DNA from: a candidate division TA06 bacterium | GTDB taxonomy: Bacteria > Hydrothermota > DG-26 > E44-bin18 | Assembly: GCA_004376575.1 (NCBI GenBank) | Contig: SOJN01000049.1 | Location: forward strand, 1 to 52,312 | Length of the DNA stretch: 52,312 bases | Direction: 5' to 3' | Shown here: one piece after another, positions 1 through 9,520 of the stretch | Layout of the letters: each line of letters starts with the position of its first letter | Numbering within the stretch: position 1 is the first letter of the stretch | Notes under the pieces: generated by a model | Told to the model about the DNA's origin: nothing | The model's database searches: none | The model's input: the letters and a program-made list of their open reading frames with translations, nothing else | Translations under genes and position numbers: made by a program

Positions 1-230
1 CGGCCTCCTTCGCACTCGGCTTCGCCAAGCATAAACTCCGCCGGAGGGAGCTTGCTCGGCGCTACAAGCAAGGATTCTCCGTACGTTCCCCAACTCCTCC
101 CTGTCATCAACTTTTTCGGAGAAGAGCCACATTTTACATTTCAGCTCGAAAGTCCATGCCTGCCTGCCCCGTTTCACGGGGTCTCCGGCCCTCTCTCACT
201 TAGCGCAGGATCGCGGAGCCCGGGCACCAC
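1..230. other. Intergenic stretch without a convincing gene
   Basis: No coding sequence is supported here. The sequence holds CTTCG-rich fragments (for example near 5-30) like those seen in other intergenic regions of this window. A 60-codon open frame at 52-234 has no ribosome binding site and low-complexity composition. Confidence 0.5.
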
Positions 231-259
231 TTGACAAGCGTTCCCTTTCCTCGTAGAGT
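231..259 (+). promoter_or_regulatory. Sigma70-type promoter for the 374-904 gene
   Basis: TTGACA at 231-236, a 17-bp spacer, and TAGAGT at 254-259. The same -35, spacer length and -10 recur exactly at 17943-17971 and 51343-51371. It lies about 110 bp upstream of the methyltransferase start. Confidence 0.7.
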
Positions 260-373
260 TCGAACTGGACAGTAATCTCAGAGAGAGTTGGTCGCATTCA
301 AGGTTTGAATAGGCAAATCCTGATCGGTCAAATGGAGTGATAATAGTCACCGTTCACCTCGGAGGTTACCACC

Positions 374-904
374 ATGGATAAGGCACAATCCGATTTTGAT
401 TTCAAGGTCATGTCTCTCACCTACAGATTCCGAGACCTTTTCTCGCCACCCAGGAATATTCTGGGGGAGGCTGGAATAGAACAGGGTTTTCACGTGCTTG
501 ATTATGGCTGCGGACCCGGAAGTTACACAACACCTCTTGAAGCACTGGTGGGAAAATCAGGGAAGATCTACGCTCTGGACATTCATCCACTTGCTATCAA
601 GAAGGTTCAACGTATTGTTTCAAAGAAGCATCTGACAAATGTGAAAACCATTCACTCCGACTGCAAAACTGGATTGCCAGATAATAGTGTAAACGTGGTC
701 CTACTATATGATATCCTCCACGATCTGAGTGACCCAAATGGAGTACTGGAGGAGTTACATCGAGTGTTGAAGCCAGGTGGAATCCTGTCCTTCACCGACC
801 ACCACTTGAAGGAGGACGAGATTCTATCCAAGGTAACGAATAAAGGATTATTCAGGCTGTCCAAAAAAGGCAAAAAAACATATACTTTCTCCAAAGAGGG
901 ATAG
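374..904 (+). CDS. Class I SAM-dependent methyltransferase (Methyltransf_11-like)
   Basis: A 176-residue cytosolic methyltransferase whose substrate cannot be read from the sequence. Motif I is visible at about residues 42-52 (VLDYGCGPGSY), followed by an acidic motif II (ALDIHP), a DNSVNVVLLYDILHDL stretch (motif IV) and LHRVLKPGGIL (post-motif), the usual order for the Methyltransf_11 fold. It is shorter than many family members because it has little beyond the Rossmann core. The start is supported by GGAGG about 9 bp upstream. The next gene begins 2 bp after the stop, so the two are probably co-transcribed from the promoter at 231-259. Confidence 0.85.
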   Translation: MDKAQSDFDFKVMSLTYRFRDLFSPPRNILGEAGIEQGFHVLDYGCGPGSYTTPLEALVGKSGKIYALDIHPLAIKKVQRIVSKKHLTNVKTIHSDCKTGLPDNSVNVVLLYDILHDLSDPNGVLEELHRVLKPGGILSFTDHHLKEDEILSKVTNKGLFRLSKKGKKTYTFSKEG

Positions 905-906
905 CA

Positions 907-2409
907 GTGCGCAACCACTACAAGAAGTATCCCTTGATAGGGGTGATCATATGCCTTTGGGCAGTTAATCTCTCTGCCCAGAGTCCTGATACCCTCTGGA
1001 CGAGGACTTATGGAGGGACAAACGCCGATGCAGGTCGTTCAGTTCAGCACACCTCTGACGGGGGATTTATTGCTACTGGAAATACTGCTTCCTTCGGTTT
1101 CGGTGCCTCTGATCTCTATCTGGTGAAAACAGACTCCGACGGTGATACCATCTGGACAAAAGCATATGGAGGTACAACCTGGGACATAGGCTGTTCAGTT
1201 CGACAGACTTTCGATGGAGGTTACATCGTTGCAGGACAGACATTCTCATTCGGTGCAGGCCTTTGGGATGCCTATCTCATCAAGACTGACGCCAACGGCC
1301 ATTTTCTGTGGGCAAAGACCTATGGGGGACCAGACTGGGATTATGCCTACTCGGTTGAACAGACCGCCGACAGTGGATACATAATCTGTGGAGAAACCTG
1401 GTCATTTGGCTCGGGGAACGCCGACATCTATCTCACGAAGACGGATGGGGATGGTAATGTTCTCTGGACAGAAGCATATGGAGACACACATAGAGACATA
1501 GGGAACTCAGTCCAGCAAACTAAAGATGGTGGATACATCATGACTGGAGAAACCATATCATATGGCGCCGGTAGGGGCGATCTCTTCCTGTTGAAGACGT
1601 ATGCCGACGGAGACACGATGTGGATGCGAACATACGGCGATACATTGCACGAGAAGGGTCAGTCAGTTCAACAAACGCCTGACGGTGGATATATTGCTGT
1701 TGGGGAAACGTGGTCGTTCAGTGCGGGAAAGAGCGACATCTACATAGTAAGAACGGACAGTCTGGGTAATCTTATCTGGTACAAGTCCTACGGAGATACT
1801 CACTACGACTATGCCTCGTCTATCAAGCCAACGGGTGATGGCGGCTATATCATCGGAGGAACTACATGGTCCTTTGGCGCGGGTCTGTATGATGTATATC
1901 TACTTAAGATAGACGCAATTGGTGATACCGCCTGGACGATGACATGTGGAGGGCCAGGCAACGACGCACGCTTCGAGGTTGACACCATATCTGACGGCGG
2001 ATACATCGCTGGAGGATGGACAGACTCTTACGGGGCAGGCGCGAATGATGTCTATCTCGTGAAGACGCAGCCAGAAGTTGGTGTCGAAGAGAACCATATT
2101 CCATGTCCCAATCCGCCATACAATATCTCAGACTTGAAGGTTTTCCCGAATCCGTTTAGTGGCATTGTAAACATCACATATTGGATAGAACAAAACGGAG
2201 AGAGTGCAGATCTGAAGATTTACGACGTGACCGGAAGAGTAGTGAAATCATTCTTGCCCCCTGCCTCCGACTTCTCAGTTCCCACTTCCATAACCTGGAA
2301 TGGCCGAGATGAAAAAGGCAAAAGGATGGCAAGTGGGGCATATTTCGTCATGCTACGAGCTGGCGAGTCCAGAGCTACAAGAAGAGTTACCCTGCTCAGC
2401 AGGCTATAG
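907..2409 (+). CDS. Secreted tandem-repeat protein with FlgD-like C-terminal Ig domain
   Basis: A 500-residue exported protein starting at GTG, preceded by an AGAGGGAT ribosome site inside the end of the previous gene. Residues 1-24 form a signal peptide ending LSAQ. Seven tandem repeats of about 52 residues follow, each with the pattern W-x2-x-YG(G/D)...DGGYI..G.T.SFGAG..D.YL.KTD..G. This resembles beta-propeller blades, and seven blades would close a ring. The last 90 residues, from LKVFPNPF through VYDVTGRVV-like and SGAYFV segments, match the FlgD-like Ig / type-A sorting domain found at the end of secreted proteins in FCB-related bacteria. It is probably surface-displayed. The ligand is unknown. 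Confidence 0.8.
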   Translation: MRNHYKKYPLIGVIICLWAVNLSAQSPDTLWTRTYGGTNADAGRSVQHTSDGGFIATGNTASFGFGASDLYLVKTDSDGDTIWTKAYGGTTWDIGCSVRQTFDGGYIVAGQTFSFGAGLWDAYLIKTDANGHFLWAKTYGGPDWDYAYSVEQTADSGYIICGETWSFGSGNADIYLTKTDGDGNVLWTEAYGDTHRDIGNSVQQTKDGGYIMTGETISYGAGRGDLFLLKTYADGDTMWMRTYGDTLHEKGQSVQQTPDGGYIAVGETWSFSAGKSDIYIVRTDSLGNLIWYKSYGDTHYDYASSIKPTGDGGYIIGGTTWSFGAGLYDVYLLKIDAIGDTAWTMTCGGPGNDARFEVDTISDGGYIAGGWTDSYGAGANDVYLVKTQPEVGVEENHIPCPNPPYNISDLKVFPNPFSGIVNITYWIEQNGESADLKIYDVTGRVVKSFLPPASDFSVPTSITWNGRDEKGKRMASGAYFVMLRAGESRATRRVTLLSRL

Positions 2410-2515
2410 ACCAGGTGGCGTAGTCCACGTCTGTCCTAATTTGGCTCCTTGGAACCGAGCCTCGGGTAAAGGGCTGTCAGATTCCGATCTCTGACGCTTA
2501 TTGCCAACCACAGAT

Positions 2516-3325
2516 ATGAGTGCATTGCGGACTTCCATACTGACCTGTTTTTTCATCTTGTTCGCTTGCTCTATGTCGAACATAGGTGCCAAGCCCTCTG
2601 CAGTTAAACGCGAGGGGGTAGAGATTATTCTCACAGGGAGAAAACAACGTTTTACCTTCAGCAGAATAGTCCGGATTGAGAGATGGGGAATTGTTGTAAT
2701 AGACAGAGATCTGGAAAGAACGGCACTCTACCAGGTAATCAATACAGCCACACTGTATGATTCCACTTATGTGAACGCAATCAGGCGGCACGTTTCAAAT
2801 CTCAAAGTCACTGTTGAAGGAGACGCTTTCATCCTTGATTTCAACGAGGCGATTCTACCAAGACTTGAGTATACTCATCCCAAAAAGGTAGTAGATTACA
2901 GATACTACACACTGAACTTATGTCTGGACAAAGTCGAGCACCTGGAAACAGGTTTTGTCTATTCCTTACGGCCATTTCAAAATCTACTTCATCGTATTAC
3001 TGTTTCATTTGGCTACCCATATTCCAAAAATCCTTCTTATTATGTTTGGGGTCTCAATTATGGAATCGGCCTGCCAATTGTTAAAAGTGAGCATTATGTA
3101 CTCGTGACATGGATAAATTACGCCAGAAAGTTCCTGGAAGTAGGTTCTGGTAGTGCGAGTGTTCATTCGCAAAAAGACACTTTTGCTCTCGGGGTAGGCA
3201 GTATCATGGGTAGCGACGAAAAAACATTCTATTCAGTGGATATCAAATATCATTTCAACAATGTGGAAATAGAAGGTACTGAGCAAAAACTGAGGCTTTT
3301 GCTCGGAATAAACAGAAAATTCTAG
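2516..3325 (+). CDS. Hypothetical envelope protein, possible lipoprotein/beta-barrel
   Basis: A 269-residue protein that I do not recognise. The N-terminus (MSALRTSILTCFFILFACS) is a hydrophobic export signal with a possible LFAC lipobox. A TTG 15 bp upstream extends the frame by five residues, but the ATG at 2516 directly begins the signal sequence, so I prefer it; neither has a clear ribosome site. The first half contains short beta-type segments (VEIILTGRKQRFTFSRI). The second half alternates aromatic and polar residues (YYVWGLNYGIGLPIV, TFYSVDIKYHFNN) and ends in F, as outer-membrane strands often do. The function is unknown; an envelope location is inferred. Confidence 0.6.
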   Translation: MSALRTSILTCFFILFACSMSNIGAKPSAVKREGVEIILTGRKQRFTFSRIVRIERWGIVVIDRDLERTALYQVINTATLYDSTYVNAIRRHVSNLKVTVEGDAFILDFNEAILPRLEYTHPKKVVDYRYYTLNLCLDKVEHLETGFVYSLRPFQNLLHRITVSFGYPYSKNPSYYVWGLNYGIGLPIVKSEHYVLVTWINYARKFLEVGSGSASVHSQKDTFALGVGSIMGSDEKTFYSVDIKYHFNNVEIEGTEQKLRLLLGINRKF

Positions 3326-3383
3326 CGTAACAGCGACCATACGGGGTCAGACTGTAAGAGTTGAATCCTGTCAGCACATCGCA

Positions 3384-5573
3384 TCAGAAGTACATCAGAT
3401 ACTTCGCCTTTATCGCACCGATACCGCTTACAAGTCGTAAATCCCCTGCTGCATCTATCTCCCTGGAGTCGTTAAAAGCGACATATAGCCAGCTCTTGGG
3501 CAAGAAATTCCAGGAGAAGAGCAGGCCAATCCGGTTATACAGCAGATCGGTGTTTCCAACGTCAGTTCCTGGGGTCCCCATCACGAATTCATTGAAGAGC
3601 CCAAGGCTCATATCGGCATTTATTCTGTAGTCAATTCTCGGAGTGGCAGATGTCGTGAGTGCGGCAACTGCACCGGTTGTATCCCACTCAGCCCAGATAC
3701 TTGATCTCAAAGACGCAGACACCTCTGGTACGATGCCGTACCCCACCCGGAACCAGGTCGAAGCCTGATGAGCAAGAAAGCCCCTCGCGTAATTGTACCC
3801 ATAGCTGTAGTTACCACCGAAATTAGTACTCTGGCCCGCAAGGTTCGCCCAGCCCGAGAGATCCACGCTACGGTTAAGATAGCTGGTGTCTGCCTCATGA
3901 GCGGGGCCACCGTGGAGCTCCAAGCTGAAGCCCCAGTCGTTGCGAAAGACCGGATTGAGTATGAAATAGCCAAGTGTTGACCATTCGTCCTGTCCCGGTT
4001 CCTGGATCCCAATAATGCCTGGAGCGAAGTAAAGATTCCTCAGAGCGCCCTTTTCATACGTCTTGAACGGGCCACTAATGAAAGTGAATTTCTTCCTCCC
4101 AGCCCATGGAACGTATCCGATGTCACTTACATCGAAGGAGTCACCCACAACTTCAACGGCGCCCATGGTAAGGAAATTTCCAAGAAAACCATGATAGCCG
4201 GATGAGACGGCCCAGCCCTTCTTACTACTCCTGTCGCTTACCGTGCCCTGAACAATGAACTGATTAACCCCCCTACGCATTACGCCATCAAGGCCAACTG
4301 CGTAATTGTAGTCGTCTCCATCAACCATGGTGCCACTGAAGAGCACCCCTATGTCTGAATTCCCAAACTGTCTGTGCTTCAACCTGCATACTGCAAAGCT
4401 CCTGTAGGGTTCGATTAAAGAATCGTTCTCTGAATACTCATCTGTGTAGGCTCCAAAAATCCCAGCGTTCCAATCTTCAGATTTGGTGGTCAACTTCAGC
4501 CCGCCGATTATGGGTATTACGTCTCCGTCGACCGACTTGCCGATGGTTCGAGAATAGAAGATGTTTAGTGGCCGGAAGAATCCCTTGTCGTCACCAAAGT
4601 GAGACATACGGAAGACCTCCATTCCCTCGATGAAAAATGGTCTCCGTTCGCCGTAGTAGGTGCGATAGCGGGAAAGGTTCAGCGTGAAGGGATCAGTTTC
4701 AATCTGCGCAAAGTCCGGGTAGGCAGTTGCGTTGAGCGTTGTCTGGGGAGTGAGGTCCCATTTGAAGTTCATGCTCACGCGGGGTTCCAATTTGCCTTTT
4801 TCTCCTTCGTAATCCTCGTACCTAACAAACGCTTCAGGATACAACTCAAAGTAGTAGCCCGTCACCTGAGGATTTATGCCATGAAGCGAACCATACTTTG
4901 AAACCATATCCGACTCTAACTGAGAAACTTCTGTCCAGTAATCGGTCTCCCGATTACTGGCGCTGTACCTGACGAACTGTATCCCCCATCGATCAAGTCC
5001 TTTCTTGTACCGGATTGATTTGAACGGTATTTTGATCTCTACCTGCCAGCGGTCATCAAGGACTTTCACACCCCGATACCAAACCCCTTCCCACGAATCA
5101 TCCCTTGCTCTCCCATCATCAAGCACCCAGCCGTCCTGACGTATCCCGCTTGCGTACACGATGAAATAGTAAGCAGTATTCTTACTACCAAAGGGGTCAA
5201 TACCTATGGCAATATAGTCCTCGTCGCTCGTCAGACAAGCGACCGGCTCATTTGTTTGCGCATGGAATCGCAAAGCGATGTAAAGGTTTTCCTTATCCTG
5301 CAAGATGTATACTACGGTCTTTTCGGTAGGAGGTTCTTTCTCGTGTGGCGCAAACTGTACGAAATCATACGCAGAGTCTGCCGCCTCCCAAGTTCTTTCT
5401 ATAACTCCATCAATCACTGGCGCTATTTCAGCAGTACGTACTTCTATCGTTTTGCTGTTTGATGGGGTGGTTTCGGCAGGTTGGGCAAACAGGTTGGCGG
5501 TCAACAAGACCGCCAGCAGACCTGGAATGAATGCCAGCGCGCTCTTACCACCCTTTGAAGCGACCATTCTCAT
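3384..5573 (-). CDS. DUF5916 family outer-membrane protein with CBM9-like N-terminal domain
   Basis: About 729 residues. After a signal peptide (ALAFIPGLLAVLLTANLFAQ) comes a carbohydrate-binding-module-9-like domain at about residues 35-215, recognisable from APVIDGVIERTWEAAD, DKENLYIALRF and the IKIPFKSIRYKK segment. The rest (about 230-729) is rich in aromatic beta strands and ends MYF, typical of the DUF5916 barrel-like region. The LSRYRTYYGERRPFFIEG motif is characteristic of DUF5916. Family members sit in the outer membrane, sometimes beside protease or polysaccharide genes, but their role is not established. The ATG at 5573 is chosen over GTG 5582 because GGAAG lies 8 bp upstream of it. 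The gene is monocistronic here. Confidence 0.8.
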   Translation of the reverse strand: MRMVASKGGKSALAFIPGLLAVLLTANLFAQPAETTPSNSKTIEVRTAEIAPVIDGVIERTWEAADSAYDFVQFAPHEKEPPTEKTVVYILQDKENLYIALRFHAQTNEPVACLTSDEDYIAIGIDPFGSKNTAYYFIVYASGIRQDGWVLDDGRARDDSWEGVWYRGVKVLDDRWQVEIKIPFKSIRYKKGLDRWGIQFVRYSASNRETDYWTEVSQLESDMVSKYGSLHGINPQVTGYYFELYPEAFVRYEDYEGEKGKLEPRVSMNFKWDLTPQTTLNATAYPDFAQIETDPFTLNLSRYRTYYGERRPFFIEGMEVFRMSHFGDDKGFFRPLNIFYSRTIGKSVDGDVIPIIGGLKLTTKSEDWNAGIFGAYTDEYSENDSLIEPYRSFAVCRLKHRQFGNSDIGVLFSGTMVDGDDYNYAVGLDGVMRRGVNQFIVQGTVSDRSSKKGWAVSSGYHGFLGNFLTMGAVEVVGDSFDVSDIGYVPWAGRKKFTFISGPFKTYEKGALRNLYFAPGIIGIQEPGQDEWSTLGYFILNPVFRNDWGFSLELHGGPAHEADTSYLNRSVDLSGWANLAGQSTNFGGNYSYGYNYARGFLAHQASTWFRVGYGIVPEVSASLRSSIWAEWDTTGAVAALTTSATPRIDYRINADMSLGLFNEFVMGTPGTDVGNTDLLYNRIGLLFSWNFLPKSWLYVAFNDSREIDAAGDLRLVSGIGAIKAKYLMYF

Positions 5574-5804
5574 ACCATGCACTTCCAGACTAACCTTCCT
5601 GAACCTAATGACTTATGGCCACCTTGGTCTTTCATTGGCGCCAGGTGAAGCATCGTCTACTAATACATACGTTCCAAGGGTAGTGATTGTTTCAACAAAC
5701 TGGTAGGCTTCCTCACATGGTCAAGCCACCGGTAGGCTGCCCGCTCAAGTTTCGCAGAAGGACCTCGACAAGGTTAATCATATCGAAGCCTTATACCTTC
5801 TTGC

Positions 5805-6317
5805 TCATTTCTCAAAATAAAGCTCTGCAACCGAGGGGAGCCCCAGCATTTTGCGAAGAAGGCTGATCTTGCCCACGTGATATGCTTCGTGGGGTAGGAA
5901 GTGATTGAAAGCAGACAGAATGTTGGGTATTCTCTCTTCGGGGAAATTCGCTGTCGGCGACTTCAATTCATCCGAGGAAAGCGACAAAATATAGTTCTTT
6001 GTTACCTTCTGCCTGTTTTCAAGAGCTTTTTTGATCTCATCGAAGGGAGGATATTCACTTATGGCCGCGACTACCTTACTCCCATATCCAAACTTATCTT
6101 CCCACTCTTTTGGCAGGCGTTCGCCCCCTGCACATCCCCAGGTCACCATATAGCTCTCGGTCCAGAGAATGTGCCCAAGTTCCCAGAGGATGTGGTTCTT
6201 TGCACCAGGCGGTATAGTAATCATTTGCTCTTCGTTGAGCCCCTCGCAGCACTTCAAGACCCATTCTCTTACGTATTCGAATTGCGAAGCCAAAAAGTCC
6301 TTCAATTCCTCGCTCAT
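5805..6317 (-). CDS. DinB-family (DUF664-like) four-helix protein
   Basis: A 170-residue DinB/YfiT-superfamily protein. Family features seen are the N-terminal histidine-containing helix (HILWELGHILWTESY, about residues 43-57), a long helical middle and the C-terminal HFLPHEAYHVGKI helix, whose histidines with the first one form the three-His metal site of the family. Members include thiol-dependent S-transferases and proteins of unknown role; the substrate cannot be assigned. An AAGGAGG ribosome site lies immediately upstream, and a promoter is visible at 6338-6367. Confidence 0.8.
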   Translation of the reverse strand: MSEELKDFLASQFEYVREWVLKCCEGLNEEQMITIPPGAKNHILWELGHILWTESYMVTWGCAGGERLPKEWEDKFGYGSKVVAAISEYPPFDEIKKALENRQKVTKNYILSLSSDELKSPTANFPEERIPNILSAFNHFLPHEAYHVGKISLLRKMLGLPSVAELYFEK

Positions 6318-6337
6318 GATTTCCTCCTTTTCAATTC

Positions 6338-6367
6338 ATAATAAACGCGACAAGATGGGCAAGTCAA
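6338..6367 (-). promoter_or_regulatory. Promoter for the DinB-family gene
   Basis: On the minus strand TTGACT (6367-6362), an 18-bp spacer and TATTAT (6343-6338). It sits about 20 bp upstream of the start codon at 6317. Confidence 0.5.
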
Positions 6368-6409
6368 GCACAACACAACCCCTGGCTTCTGGAAAACGGG
6401 GGATATATA

Positions 6410-6450
6410 GCAAAGGAAAGAGGGCTGCACCATCTGCGATGGCCCAGCCC
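6410..6450 (-). terminator. Rho-independent-like terminator after the ARPP-1 gene
   Basis: On the minus strand GGGCTG, G, GCCATC, loop GCA, GATGGT, G, CAGCCC form a 13-bp stem with one mismatch, followed by the pyrimidine run TCTTTCCTTT. It lies 29 bp beyond the stop codon of the 6479-7630 gene. Confidence 0.6.
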
Positions 6451-6478
6451 CTTTCCATGTTGTGTTTGTGGCCCCGAA

Positions 6479-7630
6479 TTACTGTTGCTTGTACAGGTTA
6501 AGGTGCTGTACCTTCCCTTTCTCGTCGCGGGATTCGTTTCCAATGATCTGGTCGGACTCCAACTCGAAATTGCAGTTCGCTTTGTACCTCTTAAGCTCCT
6601 TGGTTTTTGCGACCTTCAACTCCTTGAAGAAGTCCAGTATCTCTTTCTTTCCGGGAACCTTCCTGCTTGTATCTCTGGCACCTATGGCGTCAAGCACGTA
6701 TGCCTTAAGCAGTTTGTCTTTGACCTTGGCAAAGAACTTTGGATTGGCAAAGATGTCAACGCACACGACCTCACCATTGAGCGCCATGATCATCCCCACC
6801 ATATCGTCATCCCTGAGACCTTTTTCCATCGCATCCAGGAAGGGTTTGCTTCTCCTGTCAACGCCTTTGCTCGAAAGTATCGCACGATAAGTACCGCTTT
6901 CGGATACCGCATCATGCTCCCGGCAGGTCTTGCTCACTTCATTCCATACGTCTTGCTGGCCCTTGAACTGGAGAGCACTCCTGACTGCTCTGGCCCCTAG
7001 TCCGCCACCCGATTTGAATTTGACAGACCCACCCTGCCACCTTCCATGTTCGACGCATTTTACCGAGACCTCGACTTCCTTACCCGCAGGAATGAGGACA
7101 TCGTACGAAACCATTCTGTCCTGTTTCCCGCCAATAATGATCTCCCCTGCCATGATATAGATGGGCCTTCTGCCAGTATTCAGGATCACAACCATCGGGA
7201 CTGATGCGTTTGGCCCCTCGGTTATGATGATAATTCCGGCATTTTGCGCTTCATCCAGGGTCATGTAGTTTCCTACATCGATTGGAGTCTTCCTGAAAAC
7301 CGGGTATATGGCAAGATGGTTGTAGACAGTAGGCTTCCTGACAACAAAATCCGTCTCGACTTCAAAGGGGAAATCGTCCGTCCCCCTTGTCATCATGTAC
7401 TCCAGAAGGTCATCGCTCGCACCGGCTTTCTTGAGCCTGATGATATCCTTGGTTGACAGATCAAAGGTCATCGCTTTTTCGGCAATATGCGCCTTGATAA
7501 CCGCTTCTCCAACATTCGCGTTGAGCAGTTTTATGACCTCATTCACATTTGCGTTGCCGGAACCCAGCCAGCCTATGAGGCAAAACCCTATTATTACAAT
7601 CCCAAGCACAGTTATAGCCTTTCGAATCAT
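6479..7630 (-). CDS. ARPP-1 domain protein with N-terminal signal sequence
   Basis: About 383 residues. The ATG at 7630 has a GGGGGTG ribosome site; an upstream TTG would add nine residues. Residues 1-25 (AITVLGIVIIGFCLIGWLG) are a signal or membrane anchor. A small helical segment follows (about 28-75, ending DDLLEYMM), similar to helices that precede lipoprotein domains. From about residue 85 the ARPP-1 domain appears, recognised by VVILNTGRRPIYIMAGEIIIGGKQDR, GKEVEVSVKCVEHGRW, and a later ALQFKGQQDVWNEV segment (each motif is abridged from a longer match). The family is named for association with ARG/rhodanese-phosphatase proteins; the biochemical role is unproven. Confidence 0.7.
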   Translation of the reverse strand: MIRKAITVLGIVIIGFCLIGWLGSGNANVNEVIKLLNANVGEAVIKAHIAEKAMTFDLSTKDIIRLKKAGASDDLLEYMMTRGTDDFPFEVETDFVVRKPTVYNHLAIYPVFRKTPIDVGNYMTLDEAQNAGIIIITEGPNASVPMVVILNTGRRPIYIMAGEIIIGGKQDRMVSYDVLIPAGKEVEVSVKCVEHGRWQGGSVKFKSGGGLGARAVRSALQFKGQQDVWNEVSKTCREHDAVSESGTYRAILSSKGVDRRSKPFLDAMEKGLRDDDMVGMIMALNGEVVCVDIFANPKFFAKVKDKLLKAYVLDAIGARDTSRKVPGKKEILDFFKELKVAKTKELKRYKANCNFELESDQIIGNESRDEKGKVQHLNLYKQQ

Positions 7631-8003
7631 GCTTTTCACCCCCTTTCGAAATATCAATCATGATTTGAGAACAAGTGACATCTTCCCCGCAGCCCTACCT
7701 ACTTAAACGAAAAAAAGACGATAATGTTCCTACCATACCTATCCCAGATGCCACGCAGCCTTTGTTTTGCTGCCTTTTCCCATTCTTCTACCTGTGTTAC
7801 CCTCCTCCCCCACAAATATTCCACAATTCTTTCCTCGTGCGGGAATTACAAATTGCGATGTACCAATTACAAAAAACCCAACTTCTCACCGGGCAACTCT
7901 CCCCACCTCAGGACTGACACCTTTGGCAATCGCACAGTGTATGGCGTACAGCTTAACTAAGCCCACAACTTGAGTTTCAGGACTTGGATCTGGGGGAGTC
8001 TGA
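7631..8003. other. Intergenic region, no gene seen
   Basis: About 370 bp between the divergent 6479-7630 and 8108-9508 genes. It contains pyrimidine-rich stretches and fragments such as ATTACAAATTGCGATGTACCAATT. Several short open frames on the plus strand lack ribosome sites and family features, and I regard them as chance. Confidence 0.5.
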
Positions 8004-8032
8004 TTGACTTCTGCCTGATGGTCGCATACAAT
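8004..8032 (+). promoter_or_regulatory. Promoter for the 8108-10366 gene pair
   Basis: TTGACT (8004-8009), a 17-bp spacer and TACAAT (8027-8032). The lipoprotein hydrolase start is 75 bp downstream. Confidence 0.65.
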
Positions 8033-8107
8033 CACACAACACCTTCGAGAACGAAATGTCAAGAAGTGAGGCACCGTTCTCAGGCTTAACCAGATCGGAG
8101 AGACAAT

Positions 8108-9508
8108 ATGAAGCATTCGAGGCTCTTCGCACTTCTGATTCTGATAGCCCTTGTCCTGATGAGTTGCACTCCAAAGTCCAGGGACGAGGGCGTCGAAGGA
8201 TTCTGGGAAAGCACCCTGAAGTACCCAGGTGTTGAAGAGAGGATCGTGTTCAAGTTCTTCAGGATGCCTGACGGCACGTTGAAAGCCGCAATGCTCAGAC
8301 CAGACGTGACAGACGGTGAGATCCCTGTGAGCAAGCTCGCCTTAGAGGATGGACACCTGCATCTGGAAATAACATCCTTGAATGTTTCCTTTGATGGCCA
8401 GATCAGACCTCAAGGATCAGTCATCGAGGGCCAGTGGAAGCACCGGACATTCTCCCAACCACTGTCCCTGAGAAGAGTGACAGAGGTTTCCAAACGCCGC
8501 CGGCCGCAAGAGCCGGTTCCTCCCTATCCATATGACAAAGAAGACGTGGTCTATACAGATACCGATGCACGGTGTCAGCTCGCGGGCACTTTAACCTTGC
8601 CTCGGCGGCCACGCCCGTGCCCTGCCGTGCTGCTTATCTCAGGGGGCGGAGCCCAGAATCGCGACGGAATGATTCTGGGGCATCGTCCATTCTTGGTGCT
8701 GGCCGACTACCTGAGCCGCCGCGGGATAGCCGTTCTCCGCGTTGACGACCGGGGAGTGGGCGCCTCGACCGGTGACCGGTCACAGGCGACCAGCGAGGAC
8801 TACGCCAAGGACGCACTGGCCGGAATCGACTTCCTCAAGGAACGCCGTGAGATCAATCCCCACCTCATTGGGCTCATGGGCCACAGTGAAGGAGGTATCA
8901 TCGCTGCGCTGGCCGCGGCACAATCCCGGGACGTCGCCTTTGTCGTGATGATGGCAAGTCCGGGCCTGCCTGGCCGGGAATACCTCCTCCAATATGAGGA
9001 ATCGACCCAGAGAGCGTTGGGGTCAAGCGAGGAGACTGTGGCTGCGAACCGGGTACTACAGGATCGCATTCTCGCCACGTTAGAGAAGGAAGAGAATCAG
9101 GCACTCACCAGGACCAAGCTTCGCCAGATTCTAGAAGAGCTTGATCCCCCCGTGCCCGAGCACAGGTTAGAAGCGGCTCTGAAGAGATTTCTCTCACCAT
9201 GGTACCGTTTCCTCGTAAGACACGATAATGGAGCTACGGTCAGAAAGGTGAAGTGTCCCGTGCTCGCGATCTTTGGCGAAAAAGATATTCAGGTCCCACC
9301 CAATGGAAACCTGGAAGCTGTCGAACACGCGCTCAAGAGAGGAGGTAACAAGAACTACAGAGTGGTGGAACTACCGAGTCTCAACCATCTGTTTCAGACC
9401 GCCGAAACCGGGGCTCCCTCTGAGTACGCAGAGATTGAAGAGACCCTCTCGCCAGTGGCATTGGAATTGATTGCCGGGTGGATCCGAGAGCACACAGGAG
9501 TTGATTGA
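8108..9508 (+). CDS. Alpha/beta hydrolase lipoprotein
   Basis: A 466-residue exported hydrolase. The signal peptide ends in the lipobox LMSC (Cys20), so the protein is probably lipid-anchored. Residues about 28-125 form a beta-rich N-terminal domain (FWESTLKYPG, EGQWKH) often found fused to these hydrolases. The alpha/beta-hydrolase fold follows: oxyanion region ISGGGAQNRDG, LRVDDRGVGAS, the nucleophile elbow GHSEGG (Ser about 260), FGEKDIQVP (acid) and LNHLFQ (His). This arrangement matches the YqiA/Hydrolase_4 lipase-esterase type; the substrate is not determinable. GGAGAG precedes the ATG. The next gene starts 12 bp after the stop. Confidence 0.85.
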   Translation: MKHSRLFALLILIALVLMSCTPKSRDEGVEGFWESTLKYPGVEERIVFKFFRMPDGTLKAAMLRPDVTDGEIPVSKLALEDGHLHLEITSLNVSFDGQIRPQGSVIEGQWKHRTFSQPLSLRRVTEVSKRRRPQEPVPPYPYDKEDVVYTDTDARCQLAGTLTLPRRPRPCPAVLLISGGGAQNRDGMILGHRPFLVLADYLSRRGIAVLRVDDRGVGASTGDRSQATSEDYAKDALAGIDFLKERREINPHLIGLMGHSEGGIIAALAAAQSRDVAFVVMMASPGLPGREYLLQYEESTQRALGSSEETVAANRVLQDRILATLEKEENQALTRTKLRQILEELDPPVPEHRLEAALKRFLSPWYRFLVRHDNGATVRKVKCPVLAIFGEKDIQVPPNGNLEAVEHALKRGGNKNYRVVELPSLNHLFQTAETGAPSEYAEIEETLSPVALELIAGWIREHTGVD

Positions 9509-9520
9509 TGAGGCTTTGAG

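Noticed and set aside
52-234. 60-codon ORF at the window start
   Set aside because: No ribosome site, proline/serine-rich low-complexity product, located in repeat-like spacer before a promoter.
907-2409. Regularly spaced repeats that could suggest a CRISPR array or minisatellite
   Set aside because: The periodicity is about 156 bp in a continuous reading frame with a signal peptide; it is protein repetition.
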